Positions 1 through 7,847 of a stretch of DNA of 64,000 bases are shown here, one piece after another. The DNA is from Embleya scabrispora. Lineage in GTDB: Bacteria > Actinomycetota > Actinomycetes > Streptomycetales > Streptomycetaceae. A program made the position numbers and the translations under genes. The notes under the pieces are model-generated. The model did not search any database. It saw only the letters and a program-made list of their open reading frames with translations, and had not been told where the DNA came from. Numbering within the stretch: the stretch's first letter is position 1; every line of letters starts with the position of its first letter. Where the stretch lies: positions 1-64,000 of the forward strand of contig NZ_MWQN01000001.1 in NCBI RefSeq assembly GCF_002024165.1, in the 5' to 3' direction.

Positions 1-363
1 GCGGACGCGCTGCTGGATCCGGTCATGGCGCAGCGGTTGTGGCGCGACGGCGGTGCCGGGCGGCCTGGGATGTTGCGGGCGGACGGAGAGTTTGGCCGCG
101 AGCTCGGGGTACGGGTCGGGCGGCCGTGGCTGGGGTCGGTGATCGCGGTCGAGGACGGCGGGCCCTTGATCGCGTGGATGGGCGCCGTCATCCGCAGGCG
201 GCGTGGGGACGCGGGTGCGGGTCCCGCTCGGTCCGGGTGTGAACTTGAGTGGTGGTGGGTGTTACCAGGAGGTGATTTGGAGGATGTAGACGCGTTCGTG
301 GCGTGGGACGACCTGGTAGACGAACATGCCGTTCGCGACCAGGGCCGTGCCGCCCTGGGGTGA
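1..363 (+). CDS. possible 3' end of an unknown gene (left edge)
   Basis: An open frame enters from the left edge and ends in TGA. Its first 85 or so codons have strongly G/C third positions and encode an acidic/hydrophobic mix (for example VGRPWLGSVIAVEDGG), so this looks like the C-terminal part of a real protein. The last 100 bases lie antisense to the next gene, which is unusual; the true end may have been altered by a frameshift. No family recognised, and the gene is incomplete here. Confidence 0.3.
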   Translation, partial: ADALLDPVMAQRLWRDGGAGRPGMLRADGEFGRELGVRVGRPWLGSVIAVEDGGPLIAWMGAVIRRRRGDAGAGPARSGCELEWWWVLPGGDLEDVDAFVAWDDLVDEHAVRDQGRAALG

Positions 364-513
364 TAGTCCCTCGTAGGTCTCGCCGCGGAGGTAGAGCGCT
401 TCGGCGGCGCGGACGAGTTCGGCGGCCTTGTCCTCGACCTGGACGATCAGGACCGGTGGGGCGTCGGCGGTCACGTACGCCTCGTCGGGTTCGTATTCCC
501 AGGCCCAGGTCAC
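262..513 (-). CDS. small unknown protein, last gene of a coupled trio
   Basis: An 83-aa protein starting at GTG (VTWAWEYEPDEAYV...) and ending in TAA. The GTG overlaps the stop of the upstream gene as GTGA, so translation is almost certainly coupled; this is why I choose this start over the longer open frame, whose extra N-terminus is low-complexity Arg/Pro. The protein has an alternating hydrophobic/charged pattern with a central helix (VEDKAAELVRAAEALYLRG), suggesting a small alpha/beta fold. No signal peptide or membrane segment. I do not recognise the family; its place as the third gene of a compact operon suggests a role with the two preceding proteins. Confidence 0.65.
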   Translation of the reverse strand: MTWAWEYEPDEAYVTADAPPVLIVQVEDKAAELVRAAEALYLRGETYEGLSPQGGTALVANGMFVYQVVPRHERVYILQITSW

Positions 514-866
514 GCGGTGGCCTCGCGGGCCTCGGTGAGGACGGCGAGGAGTTCCGCGCGGGCGGCCTGCCAGGCGGGGTCGTGGCGTTGCAGGGTTTGC
601 AGGGTTTGTTCGGCCGTGTGGCGGCGGGTGAGGAGGTCGGGGCGGCGTTCGATCTCGACCTCGCCCGCCCACACCGTCAGCCAGCCCTGGATCGGGCCCA
701 GGTGTGCGGTCTGGGCGGCGAGTTGGAAGGCTTCGTTCTTCTGGCGTTCCATCTCGGGCAGGCGGTGCGGTGCGACGCGTGCGAGGGCTACGCGCAGGGC
801 GTCGGGAGTGCGCTCGGGGCGGGGCAGGCGTGCACCGTTCGGTAGGGGGGTGGTGGGCTCGCTCAT
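510..866 (-). CDS. unknown 118-aa helical protein, middle gene of a coupled trio
   Basis: The start ATG (MSEPTTPLPNG) overlaps the stop of the upstream gene by ATGA, and its own stop overlaps the downstream GTG. Residues 25-118 are rich in Ala, Leu, Glu, Gln and Arg and look like a largely alpha-helical, possibly coiled-coil bundle (RQKNEAFQLAAQTAHL; HTAEQTLQTLQRHDPAW). No catalytic motif, membrane segment or known domain is seen. The paired start/stop overlaps indicate the trio is co-translated and perhaps forms a complex. Function unknown. Confidence 0.65.
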   Translation of the reverse strand: MSEPTTPLPNGARLPRPERTPDALRVALARVAPHRLPEMERQKNEAFQLAAQTAHLGPIQGWLTVWAGEVEIERRPDLLTRRHTAEQTLQTLQRHDPAWQAARAELLAVLTEAREATA

Positions 867-1315
867 GCCGCGTCGTCCTCTCGGTGGGTGCGGGGTACGT
901 GGCCGGTCGCGGTCAGCGTGGTGGTCAGGTGTGCGTCGACGTAGCCGCCGAGGAGCAGTTCGCACAGGACCGGCATGGACTTCACGCCCGCCGCCGCGCG
1001 ACGGCGGTCGGCGCGCGACCACACCCGGTGGGACAGCGGGCCCGTGCGGCATCCCGTGCGGGGAGTTCCGTCGCGTGTGGGGCCCAGGGAGCGACCCGGG
1101 GGTGGGGTCACCGTCACCCGGCCGTCGGCGAAGGCGTCCAGGAGGGCCTCGAGGACCGGGGTCAGGTCCAAGGCGTCGCCGGCCGCGCGGGCGCGGGCCC
1201 GGCGCCATACGGCGACGTCCATCCACAGCAGGCGCTCACGCGCACCGTCCGCGGGGTCTTCGACCGTCCTGCGAGGCACATGGGCGTGGGTGGCGGGGTC
1301 GGCGGCTTCCGGCAT
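863..1315 (-). CDS. unknown 150-aa protein, first gene of a coupled trio
   Basis: ATG start with a purine-rich GGGGAG stretch about ten bases upstream; it ends by ATGA overlap with the next gene. The middle of the protein carries an acidic helix (LDLTPVLEALLDAFADGRV) and an Arg-rich stretch around residues 95-110 (SRADRRRAAAG), followed by a hydrophobic segment (VLCELLLGGYVDAHL) that resembles a packed helix rather than a membrane span. I do not recognise a family. As the promoter-proximal gene it sets expression of the two downstream proteins. Third-position G/C content supports real coding. Confidence 0.6.
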   Translation of the reverse strand: MPEAADPATHAHVPRRTVEDPADGARERLLWMDVAVWRRARARAAGDALDLTPVLEALLDAFADGRVTVTPPPGRSLGPTRDGTPRTGCRTGPLSHRVWSRADRRRAAAGVKSMPVLCELLLGGYVDAHLTTTLTATGHVPRTHREDDAA

Positions 1316-2518
1316 GACATCATCTCCCCTCTCGCGGCGGGCTCCCTCTCGAACCGATCACAATCCTAGATGCGCCACATCAAGCCCCGTAAACCCCTGC
1401 GGCATCGACTCTTCCTGTCTCCTGCGGGGGTCATTCGGCCGGAACGCCCCACCTTCCACGGCTGCGAGCTGCCTCGTTCGCGATGTCGACCATCACACGT
1501 ACGAGATCCGTCCGACTCCTGACGTGAGAGAAGGAGCGTTGCGGAGCGTGCTACGCGCCTGCATCCGACCCGCTCCCGTCCGCAGGGAGTTTGGTACAGG
1601 GCGGGCGGGACTCGGCACGGTCCATCATCCACCGCTCCAAAACGGGAGACACACGGCCGACCAACGCCGTGCCGTCCGCGAGGACTTGTATTCCGCACCA
1701 GGCGTTCGACCACGACACCCGCGAGTCGCTCACCCCGGTACCACAGATGCAGACCGCGCTCCGGATTCAGGCCCTCCCCGACTGTGTAGACGTTCGCGTC
1801 CACCGGACGACTGCGTCTGTACCGCTCGGTTTCCGCCGTGGCCTCGCTCGTCGCGGCCGCCAACTCGTCGGGGTCCATCCCGCAGCGCAGGGGCCCAATC
1901 CTTACGAACAGCTCCGGGCATCCGGGTCCGCCGCTCGTCGTCCGCTGACACACGCCATCCCACCCCCCGAACACGATCACGGCTCGTACAGGCTTCCGCG
2001 GACACCGCCGCGATGCCGTGGACCCGCCGTCCCCGACGGTTCCAGGATGCGGCTCGCCGACGACCTCCGACTCGGCCTCGAAACCGACCCTGTCGTCCGC
2101 CGCCACCGAGGCGTCCCTCCTGTCCGGGCCGGGCGGGCGTGGGCGCGAGGCCCGCCGGTGGGGCCGGTCCGGTCCCGTCGTGGTTTCCGGCGGGCACCCC
2201 TTCCGCGCCGCACGCCCGCGTGCGGACAGCCCCCGGGAAACGTCCCCTCGCCGAACCGTCCGGCGCTTGGCGCCGTTCCGGGAGCATCCATGTGCAACAC
2301 CCGGGGCGGACGCCAACGGGCACGAGGTCGTACTCGTTCGGCTGATGGTGAACCACGCGAATACCGCGACCGACGCCTTGGACCATCTGCACAACCGGCG
2401 CGCCCACGTGGCCCCCACCTCGTTCACCGACCGCGATGCCGCCTCGGATGGCCCGTTCATCCCTGACATCGCCCCTGCCGGCCACATCCCGCACCCTCAC
2501 ATCGGCGCTGCGGGGGTC
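1316..2518. other. 1.2-kb stretch without an intact gene
   Basis: Six-frame reading shows only long shadow frames typical of GC-rich DNA. The one recognisable item is a decayed copy of the GPLRFGM family on the minus strand (1678-1920). The short box TGCAACAC at 2293-2300 also recurs twice to the right of tniB. The part just left of 1400 would hold the promoter of the coupled trio, but no clear -35/-10 pair stands out. Confidence 0.5.
1678..1920 (-). pseudogene. decayed member of the GPLRFGM family (copy 1)
   Basis: Within a longer meaningless open frame the minus strand encodes FVRIGPLRCGMDPDELA followed about 35 residues later by GLHLWYRGERLAGVVV. Three other proteins in this window (17733-18287, 23206-23814, 40464-41213) share GPLRFGMT near the N-terminus and a hydrophobic beta-rich stretch at the same distance. 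Here the second conserved block (GPxVxxDGxxLxGR) is missing and the start is lost, so only about 80 codons of the N-terminal half survive. Identification rests on the motif and its spacing only. Confidence 0.5.
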
Positions 2519-3967
2519 TCAGCGTCGGAAGCCGCGGCCGGGGTCGCGCGCCGGGGTGTTCCCGAAGGGCTCGAACCAGTTGTTCCGGCGAAGGTCTCCG
2601 ATGCCGAAATGTTGGTTCACCTCGCCCGCAGGATCCTCGATGCCGTCGAAGCGGGCGTTGAAGAGCATGAGGACGTCATGGTCCTGGAAGAACAGGTCCG
2701 AGCACATGTCCCAGTCGTAGTCGTCCTCGTGCTCGGGCAAGCGGCCATGAGCGTCGTTCGACTCGTCGATGTCGTCCAGGTAGGAGGGTGCGTCCTCGAT
2801 CGCGAGATGGAGCGCCATCTCCTCAGCGGTACAGGAGGGTTGAGGCCACGTGCCTCGCTCCAGATCGTCGGCGAGGTCGTCGAAGGCTCGGGCCATGCGG
2901 CGACGCCACTCGCGGTTCGCGGCGAAGGTCAACGGGGGCAGGCGCATGAACGTCTCCCAGTTGCCGGTGTCGTGATCGGATACCGGTCGGTCGCCGAGCT
3001 CCTCGGCGTCGTCGTACGCCTGATCGGCCAAAACGCTCAGCGCGGTCAGCAGCAAGTCGACCGTACGCGGCGTGAATTGCCAGCAGCCTTCCTCGCAGCC
3101 CTCACCACCGCAGTCGCACTCCCTGACGGGGAACAGCGCGACCAGGTCCGGCGTCTCCTCGTCGGGGGTGGGTGTCGACGCCTCGGGATCGATTGCCGCT
3201 TCTTCGTGCTCCCGCCCGAGCCGCCACCCGTGGGTGAAGTCGGTGCGGATGGGCCGTGCGCTCCAGTCCGCGAGTTCGTCGCCGTCCTGGACGCGCAGAA
3301 GACGCGCGCTGCTCTGATCCGTCAGCGTTTCCGCGCCGGCGATCCAGCTGTCGCTGTCGCTGAGCGTCATCACCGCGCCGACCAGGTCACGGGGATCGTC
3401 CTCCGTCAAATCCGACGCGGGGAGCGGTTCCCAACCCTGGCTCATGGCCTCTCGCACGAGTGTGTCCTCGTCCGTGATGTGGAATTCCCGCAGGTGCGCG
3501 ATACGTACGACGCTGCCGGCGAGGTCCTTCAGTCGTGCCTCGTCGGGCGACGCAGCCGCCGAGGTGTCGTCCGGCTCGTCGGACGCCCCGGCGTCTTCCC
3601 GCCCTTCGAGCTCTTCGTCTTGGGCGCCCGCCTCCGGCACCGGAACATACAGAATGCCGGTGCCGGCGGGCCATGTCCCGGTTGCGGCGTGGGCGACGGC
3701 CTGTCTGAGTGAACTCCCCGGCGCGTCCGGCAGCGCGGCGACCAGTGTGCGCAGGCTCTCTGCTCCCTCCGTGGCATCGCGGGCCGCGAGTACGCGTCGC
3801 AGCATGCGCTGTGCCGCGTGGGCGTGCGCCTTGTCCTTGCAGGTCAACACGGCGGCGAGGGAACGAGGGATGTCGAAGGTCCCGATCAGGGCCATGACAC
3901 GACTTTTGCTGGGGGTGTGCTCACAGAGGAAGTCGAACAGGCGGACCTGCTCGAAACCGGCATTCAT
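2519..3967 (-). CDS. unknown 482-aa acidic protein
   Basis: Start chosen at ATG (MNAGFEQVRLFDF) because GGAG sits nine bases upstream; the longer open frame adds a low-quality N-terminus. Residues 1-75 look helical (CEHTPSKSRVMALIGTF; AQRMLRRVLAARDATEGA). Residues 95-145 are an acidic low-complexity linker. Around residues 280-300 a Cys-rich cluster (CDCGGEGCEEGC) could bind a metal. The C-terminal 150 residues are very acidic with many Asp/Glu/Trp (DDYDWDMCSDLFFQDHD). No signal peptide or membrane helix, so it is probably cytoplasmic. I do not recognise the family. It stands alone between decayed regions, with no obvious partner. Confidence 0.75.
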   Translation of the reverse strand: MNAGFEQVRLFDFLCEHTPSKSRVMALIGTFDIPRSLAAVLTCKDKAHAHAAQRMLRRVLAARDATEGAESLRTLVAALPDAPGSSLRQAVAHAATGTWPAGTGILYVPVPEAGAQDEELEGREDAGASDEPDDTSAAASPDEARLKDLAGSVVRIAHLREFHITDEDTLVREAMSQGWEPLPASDLTEDDPRDLVGAVMTLSDSDSWIAGAETLTDQSSARLLRVQDGDELADWSARPIRTDFTHGWRLGREHEEAAIDPEASTPTPDEETPDLVALFPVRECDCGGEGCEEGCWQFTPRTVDLLLTALSVLADQAYDDAEELGDRPVSDHDTGNWETFMRLPPLTFAANREWRRRMARAFDDLADDLERGTWPQPSCTAEEMALHLAIEDAPSYLDDIDESNDAHGRLPEHEDDYDWDMCSDLFFQDHDVLMLFNARFDGIEDPAGEVNQHFGIGDLRRNNWFEPFGNTPARDPGRGFRR

Positions 3968-4639
3968 GCGGGAACTCCAATGACACAGCGGCACTCGAAG
4001 GAGCGCGAAGGGTGGAAGGTTCCGCTGGTGGGCACGCTGCGCACGCGCCCCCGAACGAGAGTCGAGATCGACGGCTACGGCTGGTTCCCCCGGTGTGAGC
4101 GGCGGTCCGGACCGTGCGCAAGAACGGTAGCGCATACCACCGACCCGCAGGCGCGAAATCGTACCGTCGGGATTCGCGACGATCGGTCGGGTGTCGTTCT
4201 TGCAGCACCCGGAACGTGGAGGACCGTGGCCTGAGTTCACGGGTTCGTCCGAACAGTCGCGACCGGGTACGGACGAATCCGGCGCAGCGGTGTGTGCGGT
4301 CCCGGGTCACCAGTCGGAAACGAGTGCCACGGACTCGGCGGGCACGGTCGCGGTGTGCACGATCAGTACCACTCCACCCACGTGCCGAGCACGCACGTCT
4401 TCCGAGTACCGCCGAACGCCGGTCGAGTCTTCGGTCGGTGTCCGTGCCGTCCACGTACGTACTCGACAGTGCGCCGCTCCTCGCCGCAGAGAAGGCCCGC
4501 AAGACCCGCGCGTGATCATCCTGCACGCCGGCATCGTCGAGACACCGGCCCTCGGAGACACGAATCCGGACCTGCCTGCTCGCCGACAACACGGTCCGCC
4601 CCGGCGCCCACCCGGTCGTCCCCGCGCTGTGCCCGACGC
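3968..4639. other. 670-base stretch with no clear gene
   Basis: No frame keeps coding-like third positions across this stretch. A minus-strand run at about 4307-4450 ending in a hydrophobic peptide (VGGVVLIVHTATVPAES) is coding-like and may be the tail of a lost gene, but it has no recognisable family. The DNA lies between the unknown 482-aa gene and the transposon remnant and probably holds the broken left part of the transposase gene. Confidence 0.4.
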
Positions 4640-4837
4640 GGGCACGAAGAGCTGGAGCAGGACCCCGGCGACACCGTCCCGGGGAAGGGCGAGGAGAGCC
4701 TCGACGAACTCGACGACGGTCCCGACGAGTCACCGCTCCCGGGCCCGGACGCCGCCGAAGAAGACCCCGGCTCCCCCGCACCGCCGTACACGGGGTACGG
4801 GCTCTACGACGCACACGAGGAGGCCCTGAAATGGTGA
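4640..4837 (+). pseudogene. C-terminal fragment, probably of a TniA-type transposase
   Basis: About 65 codons with strongly G/C third positions run in one frame to a TGA shortly before tniB. They encode an acidic, Pro-rich tail (GHEELEQDPGDTV...; YTGYGLYDAHEEALKW). Upstream the same frame is not coding-like and I see no DDE integrase core. TniB is normally preceded directly by the DDE transposase TniA (established for Tn5053/Tn7-like elements), so position plus coding character suggest this is the last part of a truncated tniA. The assignment rests mostly on context. Confidence 0.4.
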
Positions 4838-4904
4838 GCCCCGGTGCGCAATCGGGCGACGACGCGAGGGGCGTCGTGCGCAGACGACGGAACAGTCCCG
4901 GCCG

Positions 4905-5870
4905 ATGACCACCTGGCAGGGCTGGCAGGACTTCGTCGCCGCAGCACCACCCGCGCCACCGGAACCCGATGCACCGCCCCGCGGCCGGGAAGAACGCCTG
5001 GCCTACCACTCCGCGTTCGTGACCATCCGCACCCCGGCCATCGACACCCTAGCCACGAACATACGCACGCTGATGATCCTGGGCCGCCACCAACGGACCA
5101 CCGCCCGACCGGCGTTGATCGCCGGCGGCCCCGCCGCGGCCGGGAAAACCACCGCGCTGCTCCACGTCGGACGCGCCTGCCACCTCACGGAGGCCGCCCG
5201 ACGCGGCGGGAGGGCGGAGGGCGTGTCGGTGGCGTACGTCCTCGTACCGCCCGGCGCGACCGCCAAGGCCCTCGCCGCCGAGTTCGCCCGCTACCTCGGC
5301 ATCCCCGTCACGGCCCGGATGACGCAGGCACAGATCACCGAAGCCGTCTGCCACACCTACAACCGGGCAGGCGTCCACCTCGTCCTCATCGACGAGATCC
5401 ACCGCCTCAACCCCCGCACCACCACCGGTGCGGAGACCGCCGACCTGTTGAAGGACCTCACCGAACGCATCGGGGCGACCTTCGTGTACGCGGGCATCGA
5501 CGTGACCGCCACACCGTTGTTCGGCGGGGTACGCGGAGCGCAACTCGCCGGTCGGGCCTCGTTGGTCGAGTGCGGGGCGTTCCCCGCGCGGCTCGGCACA
5601 CGCGAACCGTTCAAAGAATTGATCGCCGGAGTGGAAGCCGCCCTCGACCTGCACGCACACCGCGCGGGGACACTCCCCCGCCTCGCGCCCTATCTCCACA
5701 GGCGCACCGCCGGCCGGATCGGCAGCCTCACCCGCCTCATCCGCCAAGCCGCGATCACCGCGATCGTGGACGGCACCGAACGCATCACCAGAACCAGCCT
5801 CGACCGGATCCGCTTGGACCATCTCGCCGAAACCCGGCACCAGCCGCGATCACCCACGTCCGGACGGTAG
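4905..5870 (+). CDS. tniB: TniB-like AAA ATPase of a Tn7/Tn5053-family transposon
   Basis: A 321-aa AAA-fold ATPase. Walker A is seen at about residues 69-78 (GPAAAGKTT) and Walker B at about 160-167 (HLVLIDEIHRL), followed by a sensor-like segment (IGATFVYAGID). The length and the DE-IHRL Walker B are typical of TniB, the transposition helper that uses ATP to regulate the DDE transposase and choose the target (established for the family). The C-terminal third (GRIGSLTRLIRQAAITAI) fits the helical lid. A short 24-codon GTG frame (4834-4908) ends in TGA overlapping this ATG. The partners are missing: only a tail of the transposase lies upstream and no TniQ zinc-ribbon gene follows. The ATPase is thus an orphan, although its own frame is intact. 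Confidence 0.8.
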   Translation: MTTWQGWQDFVAAAPPAPPEPDAPPRGREERLAYHSAFVTIRTPAIDTLATNIRTLMILGRHQRTTARPALIAGGPAAAGKTTALLHVGRACHLTEAARRGGRAEGVSVAYVLVPPGATAKALAAEFARYLGIPVTARMTQAQITEAVCHTYNRAGVHLVLIDEIHRLNPRTTTGAETADLLKDLTERIGATFVYAGIDVTATPLFGGVRGAQLAGRASLVECGAFPARLGTREPFKELIAGVEAALDLHAHRAGTLPRLAPYLHRRTAGRIGSLTRLIRQAAITAIVDGTERITRTSLDRIRLDHLAETRHQPRSPTSGR

Positions 5871-6291
5871 ACCGCCCTGCGACCCACGCCAAAACGCTGT
5901 GACCAGCACAAACACGATCCGGGCCTTTAGACGCACCCGGCTATGTGCAACACATCCGCGCATTCTCAACAAAAACGCGAAACCCCCAGGTCAGACCCCC
6001 ACAGCCTCCACCCGGACAGCCCCGAAACGTTCTCAACCCACCTGCAACACCCCAGCCCACACCACCACCCACACACCAACCACCACCCCCGGAATCACAA
6101 CGAGCCGAGAAGGCCGGACACCGCCTCGACCGGGAACCCGCGCCGGGACGTATGGCGACCGCGCCGGTTGCCGGACCGAATCAGGGCGCTGCCGGCCCGG
6201 TCCGGGGCGCGGTGTGCCGCTCCGCGGTGGGCACCTTCTCGGCGTTCGGTGGGTCCGTTCTGTGAAGCGGGCGGGCGGACAGGGCCTAGAC
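5871..6291. other. A/C-rich non-coding stretch to the right of tniB
   Basis: No gene is seen. Composition changes sharply: 5930-6110 is rich in A and C, with runs such as CACCACCCACACACC and much less G than its surroundings. It holds two copies each of TGCAACAC and TTCTCAAC (see the repeat feature). This is where tniQ or the right end of the transposon would be expected. Confidence 0.5.
5946..6050. repeat. paired short repeats, possible transposon-end boxes
   Basis: TGCAACAC occurs at 5946-5953 and 6043-6050; TTCTCAAC occurs at 5963-5970 and 6030-6037. All are in the same orientation, arranged A-B then B-A. Multiple short transposase-binding repeats at the ends are typical of Tn7/Tn5053-like elements (established), and these lie just outside tniB. 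A third TGCAACAC is at 2293-2300. The boxes are short, so chance occurrence is possible. Confidence 0.3.
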
Positions 6292-6516
6292 CTACCCGGC
6301 CGAGTCCGGTGAGACGACGTCCCAGGTCCCGAATCGAGTCAGGCCGGCTGCTCCGGCCGCCGCCACCGAGGCGTGGTTGTCGAGTTGGCAGCGGTACTGC
6401 GGCTGGTACCCCCGGGCGAGGGCGTGCCGGGAGATCGCGCGCACGAGGCGGCGAGCGTGGCCCTTGCCGCGGTACGGGGGCAGCGTCAGGACGCCGAGGT
6501 CGGCCAGCGGCGCGGA
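6292..6516 (-). pseudogene. C-terminal remnant of a GNAT acetyltransferase
   Basis: The minus strand encodes about 72 codons ending in TAG, with a clear acetyl-CoA pyrophosphate-binding motif (LGVLTLPPYRGKGHARRLV, the R/Q-x-x-G-x-G/A signature of GNAT motif A) followed by a typical motif B segment (NHASVAAAGAAGLTRFG). An in-frame TGA lies directly upstream and there is no start, so the N-terminal half is lost. It sits between the transposon remnant and the catabolic operon, consistent with a gene cut during an insertion or deletion event. Confidence 0.7.
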
Positions 6517-6549
6517 TCACTGCGGGGGCGTGACGCGGGACGTCCGAGC

Positions 6550-7128
6550 CTATGCGCGGGTGCGGACGGTGCCGCCTGTACAGGGGACGATCTGGCCGGT
6601 CAGGGACGGGAGGTCGGGGTCGCCGAGGAAGGCGATGGTCTGGGCAACGTGGTGCGGTGTGGGTTCGGTGAACCCGCCCTGGGGCGAAGCCGAAACCGCC
6701 ACCGCGTTGACCGCGACGCCCACCGGACCCAGTTCGCGGGCCAGGGATTTGGTCAGCGCGATCGCCGCCGAACCGACCGTCGCGTCGACGGTGGCGCCCG
6801 CTTCCCCCGCCAGACCGCGCGCGTCGAGCACGAGTACGATTCGTCCCCCGCCCGCGGCGGCCAGGTCCCGACCCGCCGCCTGGGCCAGGGCGAACAGCGC
6901 GGACAGCCGCCGCTCGACGGCGGCCCACCAGTTCACCGGGTCGGTGTCGGCGAAGTCCGCGGCCGGCCCCGGCTCGGTGGTCCCGATCACGAACAGATCG
7001 GGCGCGGGCACGTCCACGTCGGCGGGCGACGTCACCCGTCCGCCGCGCGCGCTCAGCACCTGCGTCGCGGCCCGGCCGACCTCGGCCGGCAGGCCGACGA
7101 GTACAGCGTGGTGGGAGAGCGACTGCAT
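6550..7128 (-). CDS. degenerate SDR-fold protein, last gene of the guanidino-type operon
   Basis: 192 aa with the overall pattern of a short-chain dehydrogenase/reductase but without its key residues. The N-terminal glycine motif TGxxxGxG is replaced by VGLPAEVG. Where the upstream paralogue has YVTAK (catalytic Tyr and Lys), this protein has DATVG just before the matching helix (SAAIALTKSLARELG). The C-terminal block (LTGQIVPCTGGT) matches the usual SDR end. It is therefore probably a non-catalytic subunit. Its ATG overlaps the stop of the active SDR gene (ATGA), favouring co-assembly. Heteromeric SDRs with one inactive subunit are known (BbsCD of anaerobic toluene degradation); that comparison is inference. 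Confidence 0.8.
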   Translation of the reverse strand: MQSLSHHAVLVGLPAEVGRAATQVLSARGGRVTSPADVDVPAPDLFVIGTTEPGPAADFADTDPVNWWAAVERRLSALFALAQAAGRDLAAAGGGRIVLVLDARGLAGEAGATVDATVGSAAIALTKSLARELGPVGVAVNAVAVSASPQGGFTEPTPHHVAQTIAFLGDPDLPSLTGQIVPCTGGTVRTRA

Positions 7129-7847
7129 CAGATCACCGTTCCTGCGTTGGGGGACACGACCTGCCCCGTGAGCGCGCCGCGGCCGGACAGCAGGAAGGCC
7201 GCGGTGATCGCGATTTCCTCCGGCCGGACCAGCGCACCGGTGGGCAAAGTGGCCAGGTACGTCGGGTCGCGCCAGATCGTGCCGGCGGCCAGCATCGCGG
7301 TGTCTGTGGGGCCGGGGGCCACCACGTTCACCAGGACCCCGGTCGGCGCCTGCTCGGCGGCCAACGCCCGGGTCAGGCCCAGCAGTGCCCCCTTGGCGGT
7401 CACGTAGTGGGCGGCGTCCTCGCCACCGGTGATCGCCAGTTCGGAGGCCACCGCGACGATCGCGCCGGCGCCTCGATCCACCATGGCCGGCAGGGTGGCG
7501 CGGGTAAGGTTGTGCAGGCCGCCGAGGTGCACGCCGAGCATCCGGCGGAAGGCCGCCGGTGAGATTTCGGCGAGCGGGATCTCCTCCACGTATCCGGCCG
7601 CGCTCAACACGCCTGTGGGCGAGCCGAGTTCGGCGGTGACCCGAGCCACGAAGCGCGCGACGGCCGCCGGATCGGCGACGTCCACCACCGCGTCGAGGTC
7701 CGCCTCGCCGCCGGCTCGCAGGTCGCATCCGGCCACCAGCCAACCCTGTCGCCGCAGTTCGCGGACACAGGCCAGGCCGATCCCGGCGGCCGCGCCGCTG
7801 ACCACGGCCACCTTGGCCGGCTTGCCGCCGTCCGTACCCATGCTCAT
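7128..7847 (-). CDS. short-chain dehydrogenase/reductase (SDR family)
   Basis: 239 aa, the standard length of a classical SDR. Visible: the cofactor motif VVSGAAAGIGLA near residue 15, an Asp in the second beta-strand region (GCDLRAGGEAD) suggesting NAD(H) use, LSAAG in place of NNAG, the catalytic Ser (VASELAITGG) and Tyr-x-x-x-Lys (YVTAK), and the C-terminal block LTGQVVSPNAG. It would oxidise or reduce a hydroxyl/carbonyl group of an unknown intermediate. The start (MSMGTDGG) overlaps the stop of the creatininase gene, and its stop overlaps the start of the degenerate SDR. Expression should follow the operon controlled from near 13.7 kb. Confidence 0.9.
   Translation of the reverse strand: MSMGTDGGKPAKVAVVSGAAAGIGLACVRELRRQGWLVAGCDLRAGGEADLDAVVDVADPAAVARFVARVTAELGSPTGVLSAAGYVEEIPLAEISPAAFRRMLGVHLGGLHNLTRATLPAMVDRGAGAIVAVASELAITGGEDAAHYVTAKGALLGLTRALAAEQAPTGVLVNVVAPGPTDTAMLAAGTIWRDPTYLATLPTGALVRPEEIAITAAFLLSGRGALTGQVVSPNAGTVI

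Noticed and set aside
2293-2300. TGCAACAC as the left end of the transposon relic
   Set aside because: Same orientation as the boxes right of tniB, whereas terminal repeats should be inverted; an 8-base match alone is weak.
1366-2487. A 373-codon minus-strand frame
   Set aside because: Apart from the GPLRCGM piece, codon third positions are not biased and there is no start signal or domain.
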